Origin: OFTM34 sp047639415
GTDB lineage: Bacteria; Planctomycetota; UBA1135; GCA-002686595
Assembly: GCA_047639415.1 (NCBI GenBank)
Contig: JBLINP010000048.1
Coordinates: 1-20,486 of the forward strand
Direction: 5' to 3'
Length of the DNA stretch: 20,486 nucleotides
Under the pieces are notes generated by a model. It ran no database searches. It saw only the letters and a list, made by a program, of their open reading frames with translations, and was not told the origin of the DNA. Both the position numbers and the translations under genes were made by a program. Positions within the stretch are counted from its first letter, which is position 1. Every line of letters begins with the position of its first letter. Below are positions 1-8,113 of the stretch, piece after piece.

Positions 1-33
1 GCAATTGCTGCGCGCAACTGCTGCGCGCAACTG
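1..33. repeat. 13-bp tandem repeat, two full copies plus a partial one
   Basis: The unit ctgcgcgcaactg occurs at 8-20 and again, perfectly, at 21-33. Bases 1-7 (gcaattg) look like the end of a further copy with one change. The array lies just past the glyA stop and may continue beyond the window edge, so its true copy number is unknown. It is GC-rich and contains gcgcgc palindromes, so it could fold and act in glyA 3'-end formation, but no clear terminator is visible. Confidence 0.6.
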
Positions 34-46
34 ATCGATCTGACAA

Positions 47-1309
47 CTAAGCGGGTGCAGCTTCTCCGGGATAAATCGGAAAAGCTCCAGCCACTTCGGC
101 GACTTCCCCGGCCACTCGGGCTCGAAGCGCTTCGTCATTGGGATTGGCCAAAACATCGGCGATCCAGCCACCCAGCTTTGTCATTTCATCGAGCCCCATT
201 CCGCGCGTCGTGACCGCAGCTGTACCGATGCGAACGCCCGAAGCCTTCATCGGCGGTTGCGGATCGTAGGGAATCAGGTTCTTGTTGACCGTGATGTCGA
301 CGGCGTGAAGCGCGTCTTCGGCTTCCGCGCCAGTCAGGCCCTGCGACGAAACGTCGAGCAGAACCAGATGGTTGTCCGTTCCACCGGAAACCACGCGCAA
401 CCCGCGTTCGATCAAAGTCTTCGCAAGGCGATCAGCATTTGCGACCACCGCTGCACCGTAAGCTTTGAATTCCGGCTGAAGCGCTTCGCGAAGAGCCACC
501 GCTTTGCCTGCGATGACGTGCATCAACGGGCCGCCCTGGCTGCCGGGGAAAACGGTGCTGTTGATCTGTTTGATCCAATCCGCGCCACAGACAATCATGC
601 CGCCGCGAGGACCGCGCAACGTCTTGTGAGTCGTCATGGTGGTCACCGCTGCATACGGAACGGGACTGGGGTGGACGCCCGCTGCAACCAAGCCAGCGAT
701 ATGCGCCATGTCGACCATCAAGTGCGCGTCGACTTCCTTCGCGATCGAAGCGAAGGCTTCGAAATCGATCGTTCGCGAGTAGGCGGAAGCACCTGCCAAG
801 AGGACCTTGGGCTGCACTTCCTTCGCCTTGTCGCGAACCACGTCCATATCTAGGCGCTCCGTGGCTTTGTCCACGCCGTAGGCAGAGAACTTGTAGAAGA
901 TGCCGGAGAAGTTCTTCGGATGGCCGTGAGAGAGATGGCCGCCGTGATCGAGTGACATGCCGAGGACGCGGTCGCCGGGGTCGCAGAGCGCCATGAGCGC
1001 CGCCGTGTTGGCCTGTGTTCCGCTGTGCGGCTGCACGTTGGCACGTTCTGATCCGAACAGCTCCTTGGCGCGATCGCGGCACAGGTCCTCCACCGTGTCC
1101 ACGTGCTCACAACCACCGTAGTAGCGACGACCGGGATACCCCTCGGCGTATTTGTTCGTGAGCGATGACCCCATCGTGGCCATGACCTCACGCGAAGTGT
1201 GGTTCTCGGATGCAATCAATTCGAGCTGTCGCTCTTGCCGCTCATTCTCGAGGGCGATCGCGTTCCATACATCACTATCTGTTCGACTTGCATCCATTTG
1301 ATTCACCAT
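47..1309 (-). CDS. glyA: Serine hydroxymethyltransferase (glycine hydroxymethyltransferase)
   Basis: This is the cytoplasmic PLP enzyme that interconverts serine and glycine while loading tetrahydrofolate with a one-carbon unit. The N-terminal LELIASENHTS, KYAEGYPGRRYYGG and QPHSGTQAN blocks are family hallmarks. The PLP lysine sits in TTHKTLRGPRGG, about residue 229. From the chosen ATG at 1309 the protein has 420 residues, close to the family's usual length of about 417; an ATG at 1297 (416 residues) is equally plausible and neither has a clear Shine-Dalgarno. The frame stays open upstream to 1423, but that extension has no family similarity and would run through a strong hairpin, so I exclude it. 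The gene is probably transcribed alone, because the hairpin separates it from the upstream gene. The product is certain; the exact start is not. Confidence 0.97.
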   Translation of the reverse strand: MVNQMDASRTDSDVWNAIALENERQERQLELIASENHTSREVMATMGSSLTNKYAEGYPGRRYYGGCEHVDTVEDLCRDRAKELFGSERANVQPHSGTQANTAALMALCDPGDRVLGMSLDHGGHLSHGHPKNFSGIFYKFSAYGVDKATERLDMDVVRDKAKEVQPKVLLAGASAYSRTIDFEAFASIAKEVDAHLMVDMAHIAGLVAAGVHPSPVPYAAVTTMTTHKTLRGPRGGMIVCGADWIKQINSTVFPGSQGGPLMHVIAGKAVALREALQPEFKAYGAAVVANADRLAKTLIERGLRVVSGGTDNHLVLLDVSSQGLTGAEAEDALHAVDITVNKNLIPYDPQPPMKASGVRIGTAAVTTRGMGLDEMTKLGGWIADVLANPNDEALRARVAGEVAEVAGAFPIYPGEAAPA

Positions 1310-1372
1310 TTCAAGGGGAGCCGCTGTGGCCCACGTATTTGTGGCGCACACAATGACGGATGAGGTGAATCT

Positions 1373-1421
1373 TCGCCAAAAGCAAAGCGGCGAATGACTG
1401 AGAGACTCAGCCATTCGCCGC
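1373..1421 (-). terminator. Strong hairpin with T-rich tail, terminator of the 1496-2170 gene
   Basis: The arms 1387-1402 and 1406-1421 pair over 16 positions with one G-T mismatch and a three-base loop. Read on the minus strand, the stem is followed directly by tttgctttt. It lies about 75 bases past the stop of the upstream minus-strand gene and about 80 bases before the glyA start, so it probably ends that transcript. A second, imperfect stem (1435-1441 with 1459-1466) lies between this hairpin and the stop codon. Confidence 0.7.
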
Positions 1422-1495
1422 ATGATTCTGGAACGGAGCGGGCTTATCCCGACTTATTCCGGCTCCATCTGGACTTGGGGGTCAGACTATTTTTT

Positions 1496-2170
1496 TCAGC
1501 CGCCCGCTTTGCCGCCGCTGCCGGGAGTCCCACCGCCCTCGGTGTCTTTGCCCGCTTCACTGCGAGGCTTGTAACCAGATCCGGGAGAATTGCTGGTCGG
1601 GCTGAGCTTGGTCGGATTGTTCTTGGCGCCCTTCTTGGAGAGCTGGCCGCCCTTATCCGCAAAGCGTTGGACGTTTCGGATGGTCTGTGAGGCCGTCAGC
1701 TCGGAGCTCGATGCCCGGAAGGGCATCTGCACGCCCTGGGTCGCGCCGGGCTTGACTCCTGGACCGGAGAATTTTTCGGGGCGAATAAAGGCTTTGGCGA
1801 AAATCGGCTTGCCATTGCCTCGGACACCGCTCAGGAGACGCTTCTCCTGAAAGTACTGGTCGCCTTCGGGCATGATGCCAGGCGCGAGCAGGCCGGCATC
1901 TCCCATGTGTCCCCAGCGGGATTCGAGGTAGTTTTCCGCCTCTTTGAGCTCCTGCGGGATCTCGTTGACCGGTATGGCCTTGTCCATCAGGCGCTGGGTT
2001 CCCGAGGGAATCGGCTGAGAGGGATCGATGTATTCCTTAGCTACGACGGGCTCAACCGCCCGCGGAGCCTCGACGGCTTCGGAGTCCCCTTGAAGAAAAG
2101 TAGCTGCAGTGCCGAGTCCGACTAGGAGTACGGTGGCGCCTGCTAAAATGATCTTGTCGCGTCCATTCAT
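1496..2170 (-). CDS. Unknown membrane-anchored protein with a Gly/Pro/Ser-rich tail
   Basis: I do not recognise a family. The 224-residue product starts with a short basic segment (MNGRDK) and one hydrophobic stretch, about residues 7-26, that could be an uncleaved anchor or a signal peptide; no lipobox cysteine is present. The middle (about 60-150) is charged and possibly folded, including ENYLESRWGHMGDAG and QEKRLLSGVRGNGKP. From about residue 165 the protein becomes low complexity, rich in Lys, Ser, Pro and Gly, and ends in GTPGSGGKAGG, probably disordered. It is transcribed divergently from the DUF1573 gene across 138 bases and ends before a strong terminator hairpin. The ATG at 2170 has no evident Shine-Dalgarno. 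It is likely a real, lineage-restricted envelope protein. Confidence 0.75.
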   Translation of the reverse strand: MNGRDKIILAGATVLLVGLGTAATFLQGDSEAVEAPRAVEPVVAKEYIDPSQPIPSGTQRLMDKAIPVNEIPQELKEAENYLESRWGHMGDAGLLAPGIMPEGDQYFQEKRLLSGVRGNGKPIFAKAFIRPEKFSGPGVKPGATQGVQMPFRASSSELTASQTIRNVQRFADKGGQLSKKGAKNNPTKLSPTSNSPGSGYKPRSEAGKDTEGGGTPGSGGKAGG

Positions 2171-2308
2171 GATTGGTGCGGTGCGATAGTTTGGTGTTCT
2201 TGGATTTGGAGCGTCGTCGCTAGGATAGGTGAATCGCGTGCTCCCTAACTATGCTACCCGGCCCGTGGCCGAAGCAACTGACCTTGCTACGCGAACCTCA
2301 GCTTCAGT

Positions 2309-3577
2309 ATGAAAAGTTTTACCACAAATCGTAAGTTTCTTCAGTTTGGCCCCCGATTGAGGCCAATTTGGAACTCGTTCGCGCTGCTCGCATTTCTCCC
2401 TATTTGGACCTCCTGCGGTTCAGAAGGTTCAGAGGAGGCCGATATCTCGGGCGCAGGCCTAGTTGTCGTCGCTCAGGTGCCCCTTGAGACTGGGGATTTG
2501 GGCCATCTCGACGATGAGCATGGCCACACCCATGTCCCCAATTCTCTGGGGCTGATGTCTGAGGAGGAATTGGGTGGCCCGATTCGTTCCTACTATCACA
2601 ACTTCGGGACGGTCGCCGACGGTGATGTGGCGGCTCACACCTTCCAACTGCGGAACTCGGATCGATTGCCGGTCACGATCACCCGCATGAGCCCCAGCTG
2701 CGGCTGCACGGTGCCCTCAGTTCGTTACTTCGCCGAAGATGGGTCGACGGTCCGTGGCCTGCCGAGCAACGAGCCCGAAATCCTCGTCATCCCGCCCGGT
2801 GCAATGGTCGAACTCGATATCCACATCGATACGAACACCGTCAAATCCAAGAACGTGACGAAGTTGATGCAGGTGCGCATCACGACCGATTCTCAAAACG
2901 ATCCCTACCTGACGCTCGAATGCTCGATCACGGTCGAGCAAGCCTTCTACGTCGATGGCGATTTTCTGAGTCTGGGCAACATGCCGATCAGCATTGGTGG
3001 CGAAGGCCGAACGGAGATCTCGCTGATCGGCGATAGCGCTTCGCGTTTGAGTGGCATTGGCATTCTCCCACCTGGCCTATCTGCTGAGCTGAATCAACAA
3101 GCAATCATCGGTCGGCCGGTTTGGGAACTGATTGCGAGGGTTGAACCGCCGCTCAAACTCGGAAACTTTACGGGTCAAATCGAGCTTCTGACGGAGGGCG
3201 CTGATGGCGAAGCCCGTCCGCCTTTGCTCATCAATCTGCGCGGCTCGGCGATTCCCGACATCGCGGTCTCTCCCCCACGGTTCTTCTTTCAGGATATACG
3301 CAGCGATGGCATAGCGACGATCGCCGCTGAGGTCAGCACCATGATCCCAGGTGCGCGTTTCAAGATCCTCTCGGCTGAAACCACCGGGACCATGAAGGAC
3401 TTCATCTCCGTGGAATTTTTCCCGCGTGATAATCCAAACGACACTTCCGCTGCTCACTGGACGGTCAAAGCGACCGCTAGCCCGGACATTGATGTCGATC
3501 GCTTTTCGGGAACGATTGAACTCGTGACGGACGATCCACAAACACCGCAAATTTCTGTGATCTACGCGGGTCTGTGA
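2309..3577 (+). CDS. DUF1573 domain-containing putative lipoprotein
   Basis: The 422-residue product has an N-terminal export signal with a hydrophobic stretch at about 22-34 and a cysteine at 36 in PIWTSC. This is a plausible but non-canonical lipobox, because Trp sits at -3. A histidine-rich acidic segment follows (GHLDDEHGHTH, about 65-75). The DUF1573 motif begins near residue 98, with HNFGTVADGDVAAHTFQLRN and then TRMSPSCGCTVPSV, Cys131 and Cys133. DUF1573 domains are Ig-like folds common in exported proteins of Planctomycetes and Bacteroidetes, and their biochemical role is not established. The C-terminal half (about 200-420) looks like further beta-sandwich repeats, with acidic and hydrophobic alternation and no transmembrane segment. 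The gene stands alone, divergent from the unknown gene at 1496-2170 and convergent with tyrS. Confidence 0.9.
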   Translation: MKSFTTNRKFLQFGPRLRPIWNSFALLAFLPIWTSCGSEGSEEADISGAGLVVVAQVPLETGDLGHLDDEHGHTHVPNSLGLMSEEELGGPIRSYYHNFGTVADGDVAAHTFQLRNSDRLPVTITRMSPSCGCTVPSVRYFAEDGSTVRGLPSNEPEILVIPPGAMVELDIHIDTNTVKSKNVTKLMQVRITTDSQNDPYLTLECSITVEQAFYVDGDFLSLGNMPISIGGEGRTEISLIGDSASRLSGIGILPPGLSAELNQQAIIGRPVWELIARVEPPLKLGNFTGQIELLTEGADGEARPPLLINLRGSAIPDIAVSPPRFFFQDIRSDGIATIAAEVSTMIPGARFKILSAETTGTMKDFISVEFFPRDNPNDTSAAHWTVKATASPDIDVDRFSGTIELVTDDPQTPQISVIYAGL

Positions 3578-3642
3578 TGACTCCCGCCGCGGCACGCACG
3601 CACGCGGAGCATCGGGCAGGCGAAGTGTTTAGAGCAAAGCGC

Positions 3643-4872
3643 TTACTCGGCGCGGACCCAAGCAAACTTGCGCTTGCCGACCTGAACCAACATTTTCGCG
3701 TCGGGACGAGCGATCGCCTGCGTCGGCACTTTGATGACTTCGCCGTCGATGCGGGCTCCGCCCTGTTGAATGACACGGCGCGCGTCTGATCCGGTAGCGG
3801 CCAGTCCAATGGACCGAATCAACGCGAAGAAGGGCACGCCTTCTGGTCCCCATTCCCCTTCGAAAACCCGCTCGGGAATGTCGTCGGGAATTTGCTTCTC
3901 TTTGAACTGACGATCAAAGGCTTCGCGTGCACCAGAACCGGCGGCTTGATCGTGGAATACTGTCGTGATTTCTTGAGCCAAGCGTGCTTTGGCTTCGCGC
4001 GGATGTCCCGCGAGTAAAGCTCCGATCTCATCGCTCGCTAGCGGAGTCAAAAGCTCAAAGAAGGCCTGCATGACCGAATCTTCCATCGACATGACTTTGC
4101 CGAACATGTCGTTCGGTTCGTCGGTCAGCCCCACTGAATTGCCGTAGGACTTGCTCATCTTGCGGCCATCGAGACCGTTGATCAGCGGCAGAGTGAGACA
4201 CATCTGCGGGATTTGCTGCTCCTGTTCCTGCAAGCGGCGTCCGACCAACAAATTGAACAGTTGATCGTTCCCGCCAATTTCGAGATCCGCCTCGACTTGC
4301 ACCGAATCCCAGCCTTGCATCAAGGGGTACAGGAACTCGTGAATTCCGATGGGTTCGCTGGCCTGTATGCGAGTTTGGAAGGTGTCGCGCTCCACCATTT
4401 GCGCCACGGTCATACGGGCGGCTAAGCGCAGAACTTCCTCAAAGCTCATCGCGTCGAACCATTCGGAGTTGCGACGCACTTCCGTGGCTTCCAAGTCGAG
4501 GACGCGGCCCGCTTGCTCCGTGTAGGTGATTAAGTTGGACTCCACCGCCTCACGCGTCAGTTGCGGACGCAGTTTGTTGCGACCGGAAGGATCTCCGACC
4601 ATGGCCGTAGCATCTCCGACGATCAGCACGATTTTGTGACCCAACTCCTGAAGCGAACGCAGTTTGAGAAGCGGAATCGCGTGACCGATGTGCAGATCGG
4701 GAGAGCTGGGATCCATCCCGAACTTAATCCGCATGGGCACCTTCGTTTCCAAACTCTTGGAGATCCGCTTTTCGAGTTCTTTCGACTCGATGACGTCGAC
4801 GGCGTTTTTAGTAAAAACAGCAGCCTGTCGCTGAACTTCGGGGTTCTTCAGGTTTTGATCGGTGTCCTTCAT
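3643..4872 (-). CDS. tyrS: Tyrosyl-tRNA synthetase
   Basis: This class I aminoacyl-tRNA synthetase charges tRNA-Tyr with tyrosine in the cytoplasm. The 409-residue protein shows the HIGH signature (DPSSPDLHIGHA, about 55-65), the VGDATAMVGDPSGR block, a substrate-site segment QVEADLEIGGNDQ and KMSKS at about 238-242. A C-terminal S4-type RNA-binding domain covers about 345-405, with QQGGARIDGEVI. The overall style matches the TyrZ-like clade rather than the E. coli TyrS clade. The frame is open upstream to 5034, but that would overlap the preceding gene, so the ATG at 4872 is chosen; it lacks a Shine-Dalgarno. It follows the lipoprotein gene by 41 bases and is probably the last gene of that transcript, facing the DUF1573 gene tail to tail. 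Confidence 0.97.
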   Translation of the reverse strand: MKDTDQNLKNPEVQRQAAVFTKNAVDVIESKELEKRISKSLETKVPMRIKFGMDPSSPDLHIGHAIPLLKLRSLQELGHKIVLIVGDATAMVGDPSGRNKLRPQLTREAVESNLITYTEQAGRVLDLEATEVRRNSEWFDAMSFEEVLRLAARMTVAQMVERDTFQTRIQASEPIGIHEFLYPLMQGWDSVQVEADLEIGGNDQLFNLLVGRRLQEQEQQIPQMCLTLPLINGLDGRKMSKSYGNSVGLTDEPNDMFGKVMSMEDSVMQAFFELLTPLASDEIGALLAGHPREAKARLAQEITTVFHDQAAGSGAREAFDRQFKEKQIPDDIPERVFEGEWGPEGVPFFALIRSIGLAATGSDARRVIQQGGARIDGEVIKVPTQAIARPDAKMLVQVGKRKFAWVRAE

Positions 4873-4913
4873 ATCCAAACTAACGTGTCGATGATTGTGA
4901 TTGGGGCGGGCTG

Positions 4914-5918
4914 CTAGAATGGATCTGGTAAGTCGAGAGCGGGCCGAGATTGCTGAGCTTCGCCTTTGATCTGAGATAGCGCGAATCTCCACGTGCGAGC
5001 GTCGCCGCCAATTAGGCCAGAGCGCGAGAGCCATCGAAGCACCGGAGCAATATCCGTCACGCGCTGATCATCCATCGCTTGAACGATCGGTGCGAGACTT
5101 TCTAAGGTTTCCGTCCAGCGACTTGGGGGAATTCGAACACAGCGCTCGAGCAAGGCCGGCATATTGATGCTTTGCGCCTGAACGTAATCGAGCAGAGCTT
5201 GTGGAGCGATCGGCTCATCCGATAAGTAGTCTGCAAGTAGAACGACTTCGCAAAAGTGAACGGAAGGCGCGCTAAAGGGCAATCTTCGTCCGTCGACTTC
5301 AAATTCACCCGAAAGCATCTTCACTTTCCAGCGCTCGCGGCGCGCGAGAGCTTTTGCGGTCACGGCTGAGTATTCGCCAAGTTCGATTCGCACGGTTTCG
5401 CCGATCAAAAGCGAGAGGCCATCCAAGCCGTCGATAATCCGACTATCCATCGACTTGGTCTCGCTACCACTTAGAAAAATCTGGTGATCCAGATGATGCA
5501 AGGTCGGCGGCGGGAGAAAGATCTGCACCGGAGTGCTACCGCGATTCGTGACTTGCAAGGTCAGCAAATAGCTCCCGCCATTGTCACTCGAAAGCGATGA
5601 AGGCGCATCCTCCTCAATCAGGTTGAAAGCAATTTGCTTGGCCACAAATCGGCCTTCCAACACCTCCTGAAATCCTTCGACGATCTCCAAGGTGTGTCCT
5701 TCGGGAGCCCGCCCGAGAATTCCATTGAGGATTCGTTGAGCCGATTCATCCTCACCGGCTTCAACCGCTGCGCCGAGCAATCGCAGCGAATTCAGGAACC
5801 TGGGTTCGATCGGCGAATTGCCTGCCGACTCTGATTGTGAGCGGCAAGCCGAGGCTATGACTAAAAAAAGAAACGGCGCCAGTTGCCACCAGTTAAGGAG
5901 CAATTGGCGCCGTCCCAT
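4914..5918 (-). CDS. Unknown lipoprotein encoded between rpsA and tyrS
   Basis: The 334-residue product has a signal sequence (hydrophobic core about 12-24) ending in VIASAC, with Cys25 the likely lipidation site, so it is probably anchored in the cell envelope. About residues 35-85 look helical (FLNSLRLLGAAVEAGEDESA). About 90-220 look like a beta-sandwich, with LTLQVTNRGSTPVQIFLPP and a following strand-rich part. About 225-320 are helical again. I do not recognise the full family; the middle part resembles the Ig-like folds common in exported proteins. It starts 21 bases after the rpsA stop behind a good Shine-Dalgarno and ends 41 bases before tyrS, so it is most likely co-transcribed with two translation genes. 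A direct role in translation is unlikely given its export signal. Confidence 0.85.
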   Translation of the reverse strand: MGRRQLLLNWWQLAPFLFLVIASACRSQSESAGNSPIEPRFLNSLRLLGAAVEAGEDESAQRILNGILGRAPEGHTLEIVEGFQEVLEGRFVAKQIAFNLIEEDAPSSLSSDNGGSYLLTLQVTNRGSTPVQIFLPPPTLHHLDHQIFLSGSETKSMDSRIIDGLDGLSLLIGETVRIELGEYSAVTAKALARRERWKVKMLSGEFEVDGRRLPFSAPSVHFCEVVLLADYLSDEPIAPQALLDYVQAQSINMPALLERCVRIPPSRWTETLESLAPIVQAMDDQRVTDIAPVLRWLSRSGLIGGDARTWRFALSQIKGEAQQSRPALDLPDPF

Positions 5919-5927
5919 AAGTTCAAA

Positions 5928-5934
5928 CTTCCTC
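5928..5934 (-). promoter_or_regulatory. Shine-Dalgarno site of the lipoprotein gene
   Basis: On the minus strand gaggaag lies nine bases before the ATG at 5918, inside the short gap after rpsA. It supports that start. It also stands out because most starts in this window have no such site. Confidence 0.6.
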
Positions 5935-5939
5935 GAGGT

Positions 5940-7949
5940 CTATTCGCCTGAGGGAGTCTCGTCCGTTTCGGTTTTTGGAGCTTCGGGAGCTTCGGGAGTT
6001 TCGGGAGTTTCAGCTGCTTCCGGAGCTTCCGGAGCTTCCGGAGCTTCCGGAGCTTCAGCAGCTTCAGCAGCTTCAGCAGCTTCCGCAGCTTCCGCAGCTT
6101 CCGTAGCTTCCGTAACTTCAGCGCCCTGCTCGGTTGTAGCCAGAGCAGCAGCCGAAGCGGCTTCCGCTGCCGCCGCTTCGGCTGCAGCTTCTGCCACGCT
6201 TTCCGGAGACGCTTCAGCAATCACTTCAGCATTCGGAAGTTCACTGGAGTCCTTTTCAATCGTCACGCCTTCAATTGCGATTGCGCGGTTGTCGTTCTCA
6301 TCAAAGTCCGAGTGGACGTAGGAGAGACCGATCTTGCGCTCGGCAATATCGACGCGAATGACGCGAACTTCAATCTTCAAGCCAGGCTGAACGATCTCTT
6401 CGGGACTTTCGATCTTGTGATCGGAAAGCTCAGAAATGTGCAGCAAGCCTTCGAGATCCTCTTCTAGTTTCACGAAGGCACCGAAGTGCGTGATCTTCGT
6501 AACGTAACCAGAGAGCAAATCGCCAACGTGGTAGTTGTTGGGGATGTCGTCCTGCCACGGATCTTTGCTGAGTTGCTTGAGACCCAACGCGATGCGCTTC
6601 TTGTCGGTATCGACCGACAGAACCACACAACGCATGTGATCGCCCTTCTTCACCATCTCGGAAGGATGCGCGATCTTCTTGGTCCAGCTCATGTCGCTGA
6701 CGTGCAAGAGACCGTCGATGCCCTCTTCGATTTCGATGAAAGCACCGTACGAGGTGAGGTTCCGAACCTGGCCCTCGATGACCGTACCAGCGGGATAGCT
6801 TTCCGCTGCAAGGTCCCACGGGTTGGCTTCCGCTTGCTTCATGCCAAGCGAAATTTCCTGCTTCTCCATGTTGATCTCGAGGACCATCACTTCGACCTTG
6901 TCGCCAGGCTTGACGAGTTCAGACGGGTGATTCACGCGGCGCGTCCAGGACATCTCGGAGATGTGGACCAAGCCTTCGATGCCTTCTTCAAGACGCACGA
7001 ATGCGCCGTAGGACATGATGTTGACCACTTCGCCGGTAAGCTTCTCGCCAACGGGGTAACGCTCTTCGATGCCATCCCAGGGAGAAGAACTCTTCTGCTT
7101 GAGACCCAAAGCGATGCGCTCGCGGTCGTGATCGACGCGCAGGACCATAACGTCCAGCTCCTGCTCCATCTGCACCATTTGCGAGGGGTGCTGAATGCGG
7201 CCCCAAGACATGTCGGTGATGTGAAGCAAACCGTCGATACCGCCGAGGTCGACGAACACACCGAAGTCGGCGATGTTCTTGACCGTACCCTTGCGGACCT
7301 GGCCTTCTTCGATCTCCTGCAGGAGGTCGGCTTTTTGCTTCGCGCGCTCGTCTTCGAGGAGACGACGACGCGAGATGACGATGTTCATGCGTTCCGGGTC
7401 GATCTTGATGATCACGCCGCGGATCGGCTCGTCGATGAAATCGGAAACGTCGTGGGTACGACGCAGGTTGACCTGGCTAGCAGGCAAGAAGACGTTGACG
7501 CCTTCGACGTCGACCAAAAGGCCGCCCTTGATCTTGCGTTGAACCACACCTTGGACTTTGTCGCCCTCGTGGTATTTAGTCGATACGCGCTCCCAAGCAC
7601 GCAATCGATCGGCGCGGCGCTTACTGAGATTCGCTGTGTCGTGTTCGTCTAGTCCGGCGTAATAGACCTCAAAGGTCTGGCCGCGTACCGGGAGGTCATC
7701 CCCGAATTCATTGAGCGGGATCGAGCCTTCGCTCTTGCCGCCAATGTCCATGACCACGAGGCTTGTGCGTTCGTCGACCGAGTCGACCGTCGCGATGACG
7801 ATGGATCCAGGTCGGATGTCCTTGACGGACTCATTGAGTTTCTCGTCGAGGGAATCGAGGTCCATGCCCTCGAGTGCTTGGTTGATGCGGGATTCAAGTT
7901 CAGCTGAGTCGAGCTCAAACTGTTTGATTCTCCGTGATGCGAGTGCCAT
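5940..7949 (-). CDS. rpsA: 30S ribosomal protein S1 with six S1 domains and an Ala/Glu/Pro-rich tail
   Basis: S1 binds mRNA on the small ribosomal subunit and helps initiation, especially on messages with weak Shine-Dalgarno sites. The 669-residue protein has six S1 RNA-binding domains at about 46-112, 128-196, 216-286, 301-373, 387-459 and 474-545. Domains 3-6 carry the clear signature of a GAFV or GVFV strand, a GLLHI- or GLVHI-type motif, then HPS. E. coli S1 has about 557 residues; the excess here is a tail (about 551-669) rich in Ala and Glu. It contains a run of Glu-Ala-Ala and Glu-Ala-Pro triplets from about 610 to 658, encoded by a 9-bp tandem array. The tail is probably disordered. 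The gene lies downstream of plsC and cmk, a neighbourhood conserved in many bacteria, and 21 bases before the lipoprotein gene. Its own promoter may lie in the 164-base gap upstream. Confidence 0.96.
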   Translation of the reverse strand: MALASRRIKQFELDSAELESRINQALEGMDLDSLDEKLNESVKDIRPGSIVIATVDSVDERTSLVVMDIGGKSEGSIPLNEFGDDLPVRGQTFEVYYAGLDEHDTANLSKRRADRLRAWERVSTKYHEGDKVQGVVQRKIKGGLLVDVEGVNVFLPASQVNLRRTHDVSDFIDEPIRGVIIKIDPERMNIVISRRRLLEDERAKQKADLLQEIEEGQVRKGTVKNIADFGVFVDLGGIDGLLHITDMSWGRIQHPSQMVQMEQELDVMVLRVDHDRERIALGLKQKSSSPWDGIEERYPVGEKLTGEVVNIMSYGAFVRLEEGIEGLVHISEMSWTRRVNHPSELVKPGDKVEVMVLEINMEKQEISLGMKQAEANPWDLAAESYPAGTVIEGQVRNLTSYGAFIEIEEGIDGLLHVSDMSWTKKIAHPSEMVKKGDHMRCVVLSVDTDKKRIALGLKQLSKDPWQDDIPNNYHVGDLLSGYVTKITHFGAFVKLEEDLEGLLHISELSDHKIESPEEIVQPGLKIEVRVIRVDIAERKIGLSYVHSDFDENDNRAIAIEGVTIEKDSSELPNAEVIAEASPESVAEAAAEAAAAEAASAAALATTEQGAEVTEATEAAEAAEAAEAAEAAEAPEAPEAPEAPEAAETPETPEAPEAPKTETDETPSGE
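5977..6120. repeat. 9-bp tandem array, 16 imperfect units, within the rpsA tail
   Basis: Sixteen units of the type ggagcttcc or gcagcttca run without a break from 5977 to 6120, in frame with rpsA. Each unit encodes a Glu-Ala-Pro, Glu-Ala-Ala or similar triplet (Thr in a few). Neighbouring units are most alike, with four ggagctt-type units side by side and then three gcagcttca units, which suggests growth by slippage. Because the unit is a multiple of three, gain or loss of units would keep the reading frame. Confidence 0.9.
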
Positions 7950-8113
7950 ATCTGAAGTTTTCGGTTGGGTTAAGAGGTACTAAAAAAGAATGCAAGCCCG
8001 GTTGCCCGGACGGTATGTTTCCCGATCGTCGAAGCGGTTTACCTTCGGATATTCCAAAGGCCGAGGACTTCTAGATCACACTTCGGCTGCCAAGATCTTG
8101 GAGGGGGCTCACA
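7950..8113 (-). promoter_or_regulatory. Leader region of rpsA
   Basis: These 164 bases separate plsC from rpsA, much more than the other gaps in the run, so a promoter or leader for rpsA is likely here. A small stem (7998-8001 with 8006-8009, CCGG on both sides) is followed on the minus strand, after ten bases, by six T residues at 7987-7982. That is too loose for a confident terminator. I found no convincing -10/-35 pair and no Shine-Dalgarno. Confidence 0.3.

Noticed and set aside
1310..1423. N-terminal extension of glyA
   Set aside because: It would translate through a 16-bp stem hairpin and does not match any SHMT.
4873..5034. N-terminal extension of tyrS
   Set aside because: It overlaps the end of the lipoprotein gene and has no similarity to TyrRS.
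5818..6321. Plus-strand frame encoding a long Ala/Ser/Gly repeat
   Set aside because: It is the antisense reading of the rpsA tail array and of the lipoprotein signal region; there is no coherent protein.
6486..7652. A 388-codon open frame on the plus strand
   Set aside because: It lies entirely antisense to rpsA. The product has no recognisable domain and mirrors the repeating S1 domains, so it is a shadow of rpsA codon use.
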